A stretch of 64,000 bases of DNA from JAKQDH01 sp029558835 (lineage in GTDB: Bacteria; Planctomycetota; Phycisphaerae; UBA1845), in assembly GCA_035356615.1 (NCBI GenBank), contig DAOQSN010000033.1, positions 1-64,000 on the forward strand. The letters run 5' to 3'. The translations under genes were made by a program, and so were the position numbers. Below are positions 42,978-51,211 of this stretch, piece by piece. The notes beneath the pieces are model-generated. The model did no database searches. It was not told where the DNA came from and worked only from the letters and a program-made list of their open reading frames with translations. The number at the start of each line of letters is the position of its first letter. Positions within the stretch are counted from its first letter, which is position 1.

Positions 42978-43592
42978 GTGGACGCGGAACCGGAGTCAAA
43001 CCTGCTGCCGATTTGCCCGCGGTGCGCTTACTCCCTGCGTGGCCTGCCGGTCGAGCATCGCTGCCCGGAGTGCGGGCTCGCCTTCGACCGGCGCTGGCGG
43101 GTCTTCGGCGGTCAACTGCTGCCGGGACCGCGCGACGCGGGAGCCCGGCTGCCCATAATCGGCTTGGCCTACGCCGTGTTCTGGTCCCTGGTGGCAGCCG
43201 TCCTCGTCTGGTTTGCAGCCCCCCGAGGGTGGACTTCCTGGTTGCTTCTTACTGTCGTCGCGGCGGTCACGGCACTCATGGCGTGGCTGGTGTTCACCAA
43301 GCCCCGCAAGTTCGTTGCGGTCGGTCCGGAAGGCGTGGTGATCTATCACGGCCCGACGCGGACACAGCGTTTCCCGTGGACGCAGCTTGGACGGGCCGAG
43401 TTCAACATCGCCCGCGGGGGCGTAATCTTCCTCGCCGCAGGCAAACCGCTCCGCCTCGACAGGAGTACCTTCTTCCGCAGCAACTACAGCGAGATGGACC
43501 GCTGCGTCCAGACACTCAACAGCTACCCGCGTCCCCGGGAAACGGCAGCCTCCAGGAACACACCGCAGCAAACTCCATCTGCCTCTACGTAG
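42978..43592 (+). CDS. Zinc-ribbon membrane protein
   Basis: A 204-residue protein with an N-terminal zinc ribbon, CPRC (13-16) and CPEC (29-32), in the CPRCAYSLRGLPVEHRCPECG form that is common in Planctomycetes. Two membrane helices follow (about 59-80 and 84-107). The rest (about 108-180) is a small soluble domain (FVAVGPEGVVIYHGPTRTQRF) that resembles bacterial PH-like domains. The exact role is unknown. The GTG start is read on reasonable but not strong evidence. Confidence 0.7.
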   Translation: MDAEPESNLLPICPRCAYSLRGLPVEHRCPECGLAFDRRWRVFGGQLLPGPRDAGARLPIIGLAYAVFWSLVAAVLVWFAAPRGWTSWLLLTVVAAVTALMAWLVFTKPRKFVAVGPEGVVIYHGPTRTQRFPWTQLGRAEFNIARGGVIFLAAGKPLRLDRSTFFRSNYSEMDRCVQTLNSYPRPRETAASRNTPQQTPSAST

Positions 43593-43637
43593 CAGGCTGT
43601 GGCGATGACCCTCCTGCCAGGATGGCGGGAGAATGCT

Positions 43638-45344
43638 CTAATGCAGTCGCCCGCTGCGGAAGATCGCCCACGCCAGTGACAGGCCGAAGACGCCGGCAAC
43701 CAGGTAGCCCGTCAGGCCGAACCACTGCACGGGGATGCCCAGCAGGCTCATGCTTGGGTCCGCGCTGACCACCACCGAACTGCCCACGATGATGGCGGCG
43801 ATCACGACGGAAAACGCCAGCCGGTTGCTGGAGCGGTCCAGCTCCTGCACCAGTCGATCGAGATTGGCGTGCTTGAGGTTGATTTCCCAGGTGCCGGAGG
43901 CGAACCGCCGCAAGACCTCGCCGATCTGCTCCGGGGCCCGGCGCAGCATGGTGAGAATCTGGTACGTCAGCACCGCCCCGCCGCGGGCCAGTCGATGCGG
44001 CGACACCCGCCGCGCCAACGTCTGCTTCAGCTTCGGCTGGAGCAGCTCGACGACGTTCAGCTCCGGATCGAGCTGCTGGGCGATGTTGGTGGCCATGCTG
44101 AACGCCTTCACCAGCACCGGCAGCTCGCGCGGCATGACCACGCCGTGCTCCCGAACCACCTGCGAGAACTCATGGAACAGACAGCCCAGGTCGATCTGCC
44201 GCAGCGGCAGACCGTGGTACTTGTCGAGCAGCATCCGCAGCGCCCGCTGGAATTGCCGGCGGTCCGTGGTAGGCCCCAGCGCACCGATCTCCCCGAGAAC
44301 GCTGACCATCAGCTCCGTTTCCTTGTGCACGGCCGCGTAGACCAGCACCACGAACTGGCCCATCAGCTCCTCGGTCAGCGTACCGACCTGGCCGAAGTCG
44401 ATAAGGCCCAGCGTCGCCGGCGGTTCCACCAGCAGGTTTCCCGGATGCGGGTCCGCGTGGAACACGCCGAGATCGAACACCTGCGTGAGATACGCCTCGG
44501 CAAGCCGGCGGCCGAGGAGACGGCGATCCACGTGGGCCGCCTCCGGAGCGGTACCCGAAAGGATGCCGTTCATGTTCACGCCCGGCAGCGTCTCCTGGGT
44601 GAGCACCTCCTTACCGCACAGCTCCCAGTAGACCCGCGGGACCCGCAAGCCCTCAACGGAGGCGAACGCGTCGCCCAGCCGCGTGGTCGCAGACGCCTCG
44701 TTCACGAAGTCCAGCTCGCGCAGCAGCACCTCCTCGAACTCGTTGACGATCATCCCCGGCCGGTAGATGCGCGCCTCCGGCACCAGCCGTTCGAGCGAAT
44801 CCGCCAGCCAGCGCAGCAACTGCATGTCCAGTTCGACCACCTGGGTGATGCCGGGGCGCCGCACCTTGACCATGACGTCCGCGCCGGCCAGGGTCCGAGC
44901 ACGATAGACCTGCCCAATGGACCCGCTGGCCACCGGGGTCTCACCAAGCGTGGCGAAGCACTGGCCGGCGGGCCGTCCAAGCTCCCGCTCGATGATCCGC
45001 ATCGCCTCGGCCGTGTCGAACGGCGGGACCTTGTCTTGCAGCAGGCGCAGCTCGGCCAGGATTTCCTCGGGCACGAGGTCCGGCCGGGTGGTCAGCATCT
45101 GCGCCAGCTTGATGAACGTGGGGCCCAGTTCACTGCACACCAGGCGGAGGCGGCGCCCCACGGTGGACGCACCGACGTCCACCTCCTCTTCCTGCTGATG
45201 TTTGCTCACGATCCAGCCGGGCACGTAGCGCAAAAGGTTCAGACGCGCGACCAAGTACCCGAACCCGTGCTGGGTGAGCACCTGGGCGATGCGACGCAGC
45301 CGGTTGAGGCTGCGGACGCTGCGTGATATCTGGAGCGGAGTCAT
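43638..45344 (-). CDS. ubiB: ABC1/UbiB-family atypical kinase
   Basis: A 568-residue ABC1/COQ8-like kinase thought to support isoprenoid-quinone synthesis or membrane lipid homeostasis. The family block ELGPTFIKLAQMLTTRPDLVP (73-93) has KLAQ where KxGQ is usual. ASGSIGQVYRA gives the Ala/Gly-rich nucleotide loop, VKVRRPG the ATP lysine, and FHADPHPGNLLV and LIDFGQVG the catalytic and metal-binding loops. Two C-terminal hydrophobic segments (about 512-560) should anchor it in the membrane, as in UbiB. The start is an ATG at 45344. It is divergent from the MgtE-like gene. Symbol given for the family, not proven orthology. Confidence 0.82.
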   Translation of the reverse strand: MTPLQISRSVRSLNRLRRIAQVLTQHGFGYLVARLNLLRYVPGWIVSKHQQEEEVDVGASTVGRRLRLVCSELGPTFIKLAQMLTTRPDLVPEEILAELRLLQDKVPPFDTAEAMRIIERELGRPAGQCFATLGETPVASGSIGQVYRARTLAGADVMVKVRRPGITQVVELDMQLLRWLADSLERLVPEARIYRPGMIVNEFEEVLLRELDFVNEASATTRLGDAFASVEGLRVPRVYWELCGKEVLTQETLPGVNMNGILSGTAPEAAHVDRRLLGRRLAEAYLTQVFDLGVFHADPHPGNLLVEPPATLGLIDFGQVGTLTEELMGQFVVLVYAAVHKETELMVSVLGEIGALGPTTDRRQFQRALRMLLDKYHGLPLRQIDLGCLFHEFSQVVREHGVVMPRELPVLVKAFSMATNIAQQLDPELNVVELLQPKLKQTLARRVSPHRLARGGAVLTYQILTMLRRAPEQIGEVLRRFASGTWEINLKHANLDRLVQELDRSSNRLAFSVVIAAIIVGSSVVVSADPSMSLLGIPVQWFGLTGYLVAGVFGLSLAWAIFRSGRLH

Positions 45345-45588
45345 TGCCCTACAGCGTCGCGGGAATCGCCCGCCGCGTCAAACCCTCCCCCGCAGGCATA
45401 TCGGTGAGGGGTCCCTCTCGTCCCGGTAGCCATCCGGCGGCGTGCGGGCTGCGGTCCCCCTACTCCACGAACGGAACTTGCCCCCTCTCGCAGAACCGGG
45501 TACAAGCGCGGGCCCGGCATGACGCGACGGGGGGGGCCCGACGAGTTGAAACAGCCTCCGCATCCATGGCCCCAAGGAAGCCCACCTG

Positions 45589-46575
45589 ATGCAGAAGCTT
45601 GGCGCTGACAACATGGGCGAGCCGGTCGCGGCCCACCTCCACCACGACCTGATCAGCCTGCGAGAGGACCAGACGGTCAGCGACGCGCTGGCACAGTCTC
45701 GCCGAGCGGACATCACGGACAAGATTGTCTACCTGTACGTACTGGACAAGGACGAGCGCCTCGTGGGAGTGGTGCCGGTGCGACGGCTGCTGGCCAGCGA
45801 GCCCGGCGCGACGATGAAGTCGATCATGGTTGCCCCCGTCGTGTCGGTCTCCGCCTCCGGTTCAGTGCTCGAGGCGTGTGAGACACTGCTCGACCATCGA
45901 TTCCTGGCGTTGCCGGTGGTGGACGACGAGAATAGATTGCTCGGCGTTATCGACCTGAGCCAATTCACGGACGAGTTGCTCACCACCGCCCAGCACCAGG
46001 TGGACAGCGCCTTTCAGTTGATCGGCGTGCACGTGGCTTTGGGACGCCGCGTATCGTCCTGGGCAAGCTTCAAGGACCGCTTCCCCTGGCTGCTGTGCAA
46101 CATGGCGAGCGGGACCATCTGCGCGCTGATTGCCGGGCAGTTCGACCTGTTGCTCAGCGAGGTCGTGATCCTGGCGATGTTCATCACGGTGGTGCTCGCC
46201 CTCGGCGAGAGCGTCAGCATGCAGTCCATGACAATCACCCTCCAGGGGCTGCTGGGGCAGCAGACGAGCTGGCGACAGATGCTCGCAGCCGCTCGGAAGG
46301 AGCTCGCGACCTCGGCCCTGCTCGGGCTCGGTTGCGGCAGCATCATCGGACTGACCGCCCTGATCTGGCGGGGAACCGTGATGGAAGGCGTGGCCATCGG
46401 GGCCAGCATCCTTCTGTCGATTGTCTCCGCGTGCCTGCTGGGAGTAGCCATCCCCACACTCATCCACAGGCTGAGGATTGACCCCAAGGTCGCTGCCGGA
46501 CCGATCGTCCTGGCGTCGGCTGACATCGTCACGCTACTCTACTACTTCAACATCGCGCAGCGCCTGCTCGCCTAG
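45589..46575 (+). CDS. mgtE: MgtE-like Mg2+ transporter, N-terminally short
   Basis: A 328-residue protein. Residues about 5-135 are a CBS pair (LYVLDKDERLVGVVPVRRLL and FLALPVVDDENRLLGVIDLSQF). After about 160 follows the MgtE membrane domain with five helices, including NMASGTICALIAGQFD, LALGESVSMQSMTITLQG (E near the ion pore) and AADIVTLLYYFNIAQ-like ending SADIVTLLYYFNIAQRLLA. Normal MgtE is about 450 residues with an N-terminal helical gate domain, absent here. CBS sensing of Mg2+ is expected to control the channel. It is divergent from the UbiB-like gene over a 244-base region. Confidence 0.85.
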   Translation: MQKLGADNMGEPVAAHLHHDLISLREDQTVSDALAQSRRADITDKIVYLYVLDKDERLVGVVPVRRLLASEPGATMKSIMVAPVVSVSASGSVLEACETLLDHRFLALPVVDDENRLLGVIDLSQFTDELLTTAQHQVDSAFQLIGVHVALGRRVSSWASFKDRFPWLLCNMASGTICALIAGQFDLLLSEVVILAMFITVVLALGESVSMQSMTITLQGLLGQQTSWRQMLAAARKELATSALLGLGCGSIIGLTALIWRGTVMEGVAIGASILLSIVSACLLGVAIPTLIHRLRIDPKVAAGPIVLASADIVTLLYYFNIAQRLLA

Positions 46576-46582
46576 CGGCGTC

Positions 46583-46675
46583 TTGAAGAAAGCCCCGTCA
46601 GCGCTGGTATCCTCGACGATCCGTGCGTCAGAGGCGTTCTACGTCGACCGCAGGGGGCCGACGCTACTTCTTCAA
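46583..46675 (+). repeat. Family D 93-bp inverted-end repeat, copy D1
   Basis: It begins TTGAAGAA and ends TTCTTCAA and contains GTCGACCGCAGGGGGCCGAC. It follows the MgtE-like stop by seven bases. Copy D2 is inverted at 42654. Confidence 0.75.
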
Positions 46676-47286
46676 GGGGCTGCTAGACGGCTGCTCGGGG
46701 CACGACCGATGCATGCAGCAGACCGCCGCTGCTTCGGCGGCTGCGCCGTGCCCCCGCGTGTTCGTCACGCCCCGGGCAGTGTTCGGAGGCATGGCGGGGC
46801 GGCGGCCCACTTGGGCGTCACTCGGCTTGGGTAATGCCCCCCCTCGGCAACCGTGCGAAGCCTCTGCCACAGTTGCCCAGAGCAACTACGTGAAGCCGAG
46901 GGCCAGCCACCACGTTCCTGAGAGCAGCCGAACGAGATGTGTGCGTGGGCATCAAGCGAGGTGTCGCACACCAGTGTGGCCAGCTAAAGTACCACAGCAA
47001 CTTGTGTAGGCCGCGGGCGGTGAGCGGGCCCGCGACCCCCACGTCAACCAGCGGTGTCCGCCACCCGGCGCGGCGAGAATCCCCCGTATCCGTCACCCGT
47101 CACAGGCAAGTAACAACAGAGACGCCGACTGATCCGCAGGCCTCACAGTTCTGGTAGAATTGCTCTTTCTTGTGTCGTAGCGGCCGACAAACGTGTACGC
47201 CTCCCCCAAGCTCGGCGGTAGTGAACCCTGGAGGTCCGAGGCCGCGGAGGAGGTTGGTTTGGTCTTCCGTTCGTAAGGAGCACGGC
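46676..47286. other. Gene-free stretch upstream of the DUF1573 gene
   Basis: These 611 bases hold no credible gene. A possible worn family A element (GGCATGGCGGGGCGGCGG with CGGCTTGGGTAATGCC, about 46790-46840) is too diverged to call. Confidence 0.35.
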
Positions 47287-48891
47287 ATGCAATGCTCGAG
47301 GCGCTTTCGCGCAGGCCTTTGCCTGACAACGCCGGTGTGTCTGGGGCTGTTTCTGGTCACCCTGGTAAGCGCGGTTGCCATCGCGCAAACGCCCACAGGC
47401 TCCGCAGGCCAGTCTCCCCCGCCCGCCGACTCGAAGAGCGCGCCGCCGGCGCAGCCGCCGACGGACCCGGGAACGGGGCAGGCCCAGCCCACCTCGCCCA
47501 CGGCAAACGCGCAGGCTCCGGTGCCCAAGGCCCCGGACGCGAAGCCACCCGGACCCTCCACCCAGGGTACGGGCGCCGGCAAGCCGGCAGGGGGCGGCGT
47601 TCCGACACAGGTCAAGGGCAAGGGGGCCAACGAGTTCCCAATGGACCCCAACGCCAAATGGGCCTGCGAGGTAACCACGGTTACCCATGAACCCGTCTGG
47701 CGTGTCGCGGCGGGGGTTCCGTTCGCCTTCAAGATTAAGAACGAGGGGACCGCAGAACTGAAGATTCGCGCGCAGGGTGGGTGAGGGACGACCTACAACG
47801 GTCGGGCCGACCGTACGATCAAGCCGGGTGAAACCGAGGAGTTCATCATCACCCTCAGTTGCCACAAACTGAAAGGCGAGTTCAGCCGGGACATCCGCGT
47901 CCAGACGAACGACCCCCAGCATTCCGACGTCGTGCTGACCTGCAAGGGGAGGATTCTGGAGGTGGCCAAGGTGGAGCCGGAGCAATTCAACTTCGGCCAG
48001 GTCCCGCGCAAGACGCCGCCTCCGCCCCAGAAACTGACGATCCGCCGCGCCGACGCGGGGCCCCTGAAGCTGGCCCTGGTCGATCAGCCGGATCTCAAGA
48101 GCGTCAAAGTCGAGCTGCGTGAGATCGAGCCGGGCGCGCAATACGAACTGGAGGCCGTGCTCTCGCCTCCCTACGCGTCCCTCAACCTGCGCCAGGTCGT
48201 CAAGCTGACGACGGGGGCCGAGCAGGTACCCAATCTGGAGGTTCCGCTCTATGCCATGGTGGCACCGCGCGTGGCAGCCCGGCCGGCACGGCTCTTCATG
48301 CCGCGTGAACGCCGGACGGCGTGGCAGCAGGAGATCCAGCTTGTGTGGGACGACAACAAACCCAGCAAGATCCTGGCCGCCACCGTGAATGACGCGAGCC
48401 TCACGGTGCGTCTTCTGGACAAGGACAAGGGGCAGAACATCGTGGTGGAGGCGCCGGCCGGCGCCGACCCCGTAGCGAATGACTGCGCGTTGACCATTCA
48501 GTTCGAGGACGAGGATGCCCGCGAGCTGCGGGTTCCGATCGGCGTAGACGTGCGAACCACCGCGGTACCGCGGCCACCGAAGCCTGCTGACGCGGGGAGG
48601 GCCAGGCCTGCGGCCGTTGCCGGTAAGGTCGAGGCCCAGCCGGCGGGGGGTGCGGAGGCCGGGAAGCAGGCACGTCTGCGCCCGAGTGCGCACAGGCGCT
48701 CGACGACACCCGCGGCAGCAGGCTCGACCACGCCGCAGGCACCGCCGCCCGCGCAGCCCGACGAGCAGGCGAAACCTCAAAGCGAACCCACGCCTGCCGA
48801 GCAGAAGAAGCCCGCGGACGAGAAGCCGACCGACGAGAAGCCGACCGACGAGAAGCCGACCGACGAGAAGCCAACGTCACCTCCTCCGTAG
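47287..48891 (+). CDS. Exported DUF1573-type protein, in-frame TGA at codon 166
   Basis: If read through, 534 residues. Signal peptide 1-33 (LCLTTPVCLGLFLVTLVSAVAIA), a Pro/Ala linker, then a DUF1573-like beta-sandwich: PFAFKIKNEGTAELKIRAQGG, IKPGETEEFIITLSC, GEFSRDIRVQTNDPQHSDVVLTCKGRI. A second domain of similar character and a low-complexity Pro/Lys tail follow, ending in four 15-base repeats coding DEKPT (48817-48876). TGA at 47782-47784 replaces what should be the first Cys of the CGC-like motif (GG-stop-GTT). The frame remains open for another 1.1 kb, as if TGA were sense, newly mutated, or an error. ATG at 47287 follows AAGGAGC. Confidence 0.72.
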
Positions 48892-49064
48892 TGCTCCGGC
48901 GCGCTCTGGATGTGGCGGGCGATTGGCGTGGGCGTGGACCTGCGAATGGAGCCTACCGCCCGCCCCTGGGGGGCGCCGACCTGCCACGTGGAAAGCGCCG
49001 TAAGGGCCTGTTACCCTGCCGGTTCGGCACCGAGGAATGGCTGTGCGCACGGTGACTGGGCCCC

Positions 49065-50129
49065 ATGCTGGTTGACACCGCTACCATCTTCGTCCGCGCC
49101 GGGAAGGGCGGGCACGGTTGCCTCAGCTTCCGTCGGGAGAAGTTCGTACCCAAGGGTGGGCCGGACGGCGGGGACGGCGGGCACGGCGGTTCGGTGTTCG
49201 CGGAAGCCTCGGCGAATGTGGAAACACTGCTCGACTTCACCGGTAAGCACCACTGGATCGCCGAGAACGGGCGGCCGGGCATGGGCAAGAACATGACCGG
49301 GCGCAGCGGTGAGGACCTGGTCCTGCGGCTGCCGGTGGGCACCCTGATCTACGATGACGAAATCGGCATCCTGCTGAAGGACCTCACGCAGGAGGGCGAG
49401 CGCGTGTGCCTGGCGCGCGGTGGGCGCGGCGGGCGGGGAAACGCGCGGTTCGCCGCCCCCGACCACCAGACCCCTCGGGAGTGCGAGCCGGGCGAACCCG
49501 GCGAGGAGCGCCGCCTGCGCCTCGAACTGAAGCTTATCGCCGACGTCGGCCTGGTCGGGTTCCCCAACGCCGGGAAGAGCACGCTACTTTCCCGGCTGTC
49601 CAAGGCCCACCCGAAGATCGCGGACTACCCTTTTACGACGCTTACGCCGCAGCTTGGGATCGTGGAGCTGTCAGATGCCCGGCGGTTTGTGCTGGCCGAC
49701 CTGCCGGGGCTGATCGAGGGGGCGCATCAGGGGGCGGGGCTCGGGCACACCTTCCTCAAGCACATCGAGCGGACGCGGGTGATTCTGCACGTGGTGGACG
49801 TGGGTTCCCCCCACGGTGAGCAGACGCCGGGCGAGGCGTACCGGGTCATCCGCCGGGAATTGCAGGAGTACAGCCCGGAGCTGGGCGGCAAGGACGAGCT
49901 CGTGGCCGCCAACAAGATCGACCTGACCGGCGGCGCGGAGGCCGCCGGAGTACTGGGTGAGGAAATCGGGCAGGCCGTGTATCCTATCAGCGCGGTGACC
50001 GGACGGGGGCTGCCGGCGCTCGTGGAGGCGCTGTGGACCCTGGTGCAGCGCGCCCGCAGTCCGCGCGAGCCGGCACCGGAGCCGCCGCGGCGTCTGCCGC
50101 CGCATCGGACAGCATCGGAGCCCGTATGA
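49065..50129 (+). CDS. obgE: Obg/CgtA ribosome-associated GTPase
   Basis: A 354-residue GTPase that takes part in 50S subunit maturation and the stringent response. The N-terminal glycine-rich Obg fold (KGGHGCLSFRREKFVPKGGPDGGDGG) is intact. The G1 motif GFPNAGKS (165-172), switch region ADYPFTTLTPQLGIV, G3 LADLPGLIEGAHQGAGLGH, and NKID follow. The C-terminal extension of about 30 residues is short. Its TGA overlaps the coaX ATG, and the two are probably one transcript. The ATG at 49065 gives the expected MLVDTATIFVRAGKGG start. Confidence 0.93.
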   Translation: MLVDTATIFVRAGKGGHGCLSFRREKFVPKGGPDGGDGGHGGSVFAEASANVETLLDFTGKHHWIAENGRPGMGKNMTGRSGEDLVLRLPVGTLIYDDEIGILLKDLTQEGERVCLARGGRGGRGNARFAAPDHQTPRECEPGEPGEERRLRLELKLIADVGLVGFPNAGKSTLLSRLSKAHPKIADYPFTTLTPQLGIVELSDARRFVLADLPGLIEGAHQGAGLGHTFLKHIERTRVILHVVDVGSPHGEQTPGEAYRVIRRELQEYSPELGGKDELVAANKIDLTGGAEAAGVLGEEIGQAVYPISAVTGRGLPALVEALWTLVQRARSPREPAPEPPRRLPPHRTASEPV

Positions 50130-50926
50130 AGCACCGTCCCCAGCCCTTAGATCCCAACGCCCCGGTGGCGGTGCTCGACATCGGTAACACGTCGATCCAC
50201 CTCGGCCGCTGGCAGCGTGGGCAGGTCAGCGCGCAGCTCGCGGTGCCGGCTCGCGACGCTGCCGCGTTCGAGGAGGCGTTCGCCGCCCAGTTGGCCACTT
50301 TTCCCACAGGGCCGCCGCCGGCCGTCGTGGCGTGCTCCGTCGTGCCGGAAGCACTGCGGCGGGTGCGCGCGCTGGTTGAGGCGCGGATTGACCGCAAGCT
50401 GCTCGTCGTTGGCGAGGCGGTGCCGTATCCGCTGGACGTGGCCGCCTCCCTGTTGGCCACGGTCGGCGCCGATCGCGTGTGCGCCGCGGGCGCGGCCTAT
50501 GATCGCCTGCAAGCCGCCTGCGTCGTGGTGGACTTCGGCACGGCCGTCACGATCGACCTCGTTGATGACGATGGAACGATGGTAGGCGGGGCCATTCTGC
50601 CCGGGCTGCGGCTCCAGATGCGGGCCCTGCACGAGCATACGGCCATGCTGCCGCTGGTTGAACCCGGCGTGCCGGAGATGCCGTACGGGCGCAACACCGT
50701 TGAGGCTATTCAGACGGGCGTCTGTCGTGGTCTGGCCGGCGCCGTCCGCGACATCGTGGAGGGGTATGCCACGTTCCTGAACCGCTGGCCGCAGGTTGTC
50801 GCCACCGGCGGCGACCTCGCCTTCATGGCGCGCCCATGCAACTTCCTCGACTCGCTGGTGCCGGACCTCACACTGCGCGGCGTGGGACTGGCGCATGCCA
50901 GGCGTCTCGGCGCCGGCAGCCCGTGA
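50126..50926 (+). CDS. coaX: Type III pantothenate kinase
   Basis: A 266-residue ASKHA-fold kinase that phosphorylates pantothenate, the first step of coenzyme A synthesis. LDIGNTSIHLGRW (17-30) is the phosphate-1 loop with catalytic Asp18; VVDFGTAVTIDLVD is the phosphate-2 motif, and IQTGVCRGLAGAVRDIVEGY and VATGGDL complete the nucleotide site. The start overlaps the obgE stop as ATGA (50126-50129), a coupled start. The open frame extends upstream into obgE but the overlap start fits the family length. Confidence 0.9.
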   Translation: MKHRPQPLDPNAPVAVLDIGNTSIHLGRWQRGQVSAQLAVPARDAAAFEEAFAAQLATFPTGPPPAVVACSVVPEALRRVRALVEARIDRKLLVVGEAVPYPLDVAASLLATVGADRVCAAGAAYDRLQAACVVVDFGTAVTIDLVDDDGTMVGGAILPGLRLQMRALHEHTAMLPLVEPGVPEMPYGRNTVEAIQTGVCRGLAGAVRDIVEGYATFLNRWPQVVATGGDLAFMARPCNFLDSLVPDLTLRGVGLAHARRLGAGSP

Positions 50927-50999
50927 ACCCGTTGCCCCGGCGGTTCTGCAGCCGTCGCCGCAGCGGTCCCGCGCGCAGGTCACCACGCGACGCCGGCTC

Positions 51000-51028
51000 T
51001 TGCTCTGCCGACACGGTTATGCTATAAG
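51000..51028 (+). promoter_or_regulatory. Possible sigma-70-like promoter
   Basis: TTGCTC (51000-51005), a 17-base spacer and TATAAG (51023-51028) precede the secreted-protein gene at 51212, leaving a leader of about 180 bases. Confidence 0.35.
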
Positions 51029-51211
51029 AGCGGCATACGGCAGCAGAAGAGTGTACGGGCAACTAACCCCAAGGAGCGGGGAGATTGCGTCTCCGCTCGC
51101 GACGGGGCGCGGCGCGTACCGGGTGTGCAGCTACTACCGCAAGGCATCTCACGAGGCAGGCGGGAAATCGCGTGGACCCCCAGGATTGACTCCGGGGGAG
51201 GAGAGTGAACC

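Noticed and set aside
43869..45326. 485-residue plus-strand frame across the UbiB-like gene
   Set aside because: His/Gln/Leu-rich antisense shadow of a well-supported kinase gene.
46785..46850. Possible seventh family A element
   Set aside because: Only short pieces resemble the ends and the inverted repeat is broken.
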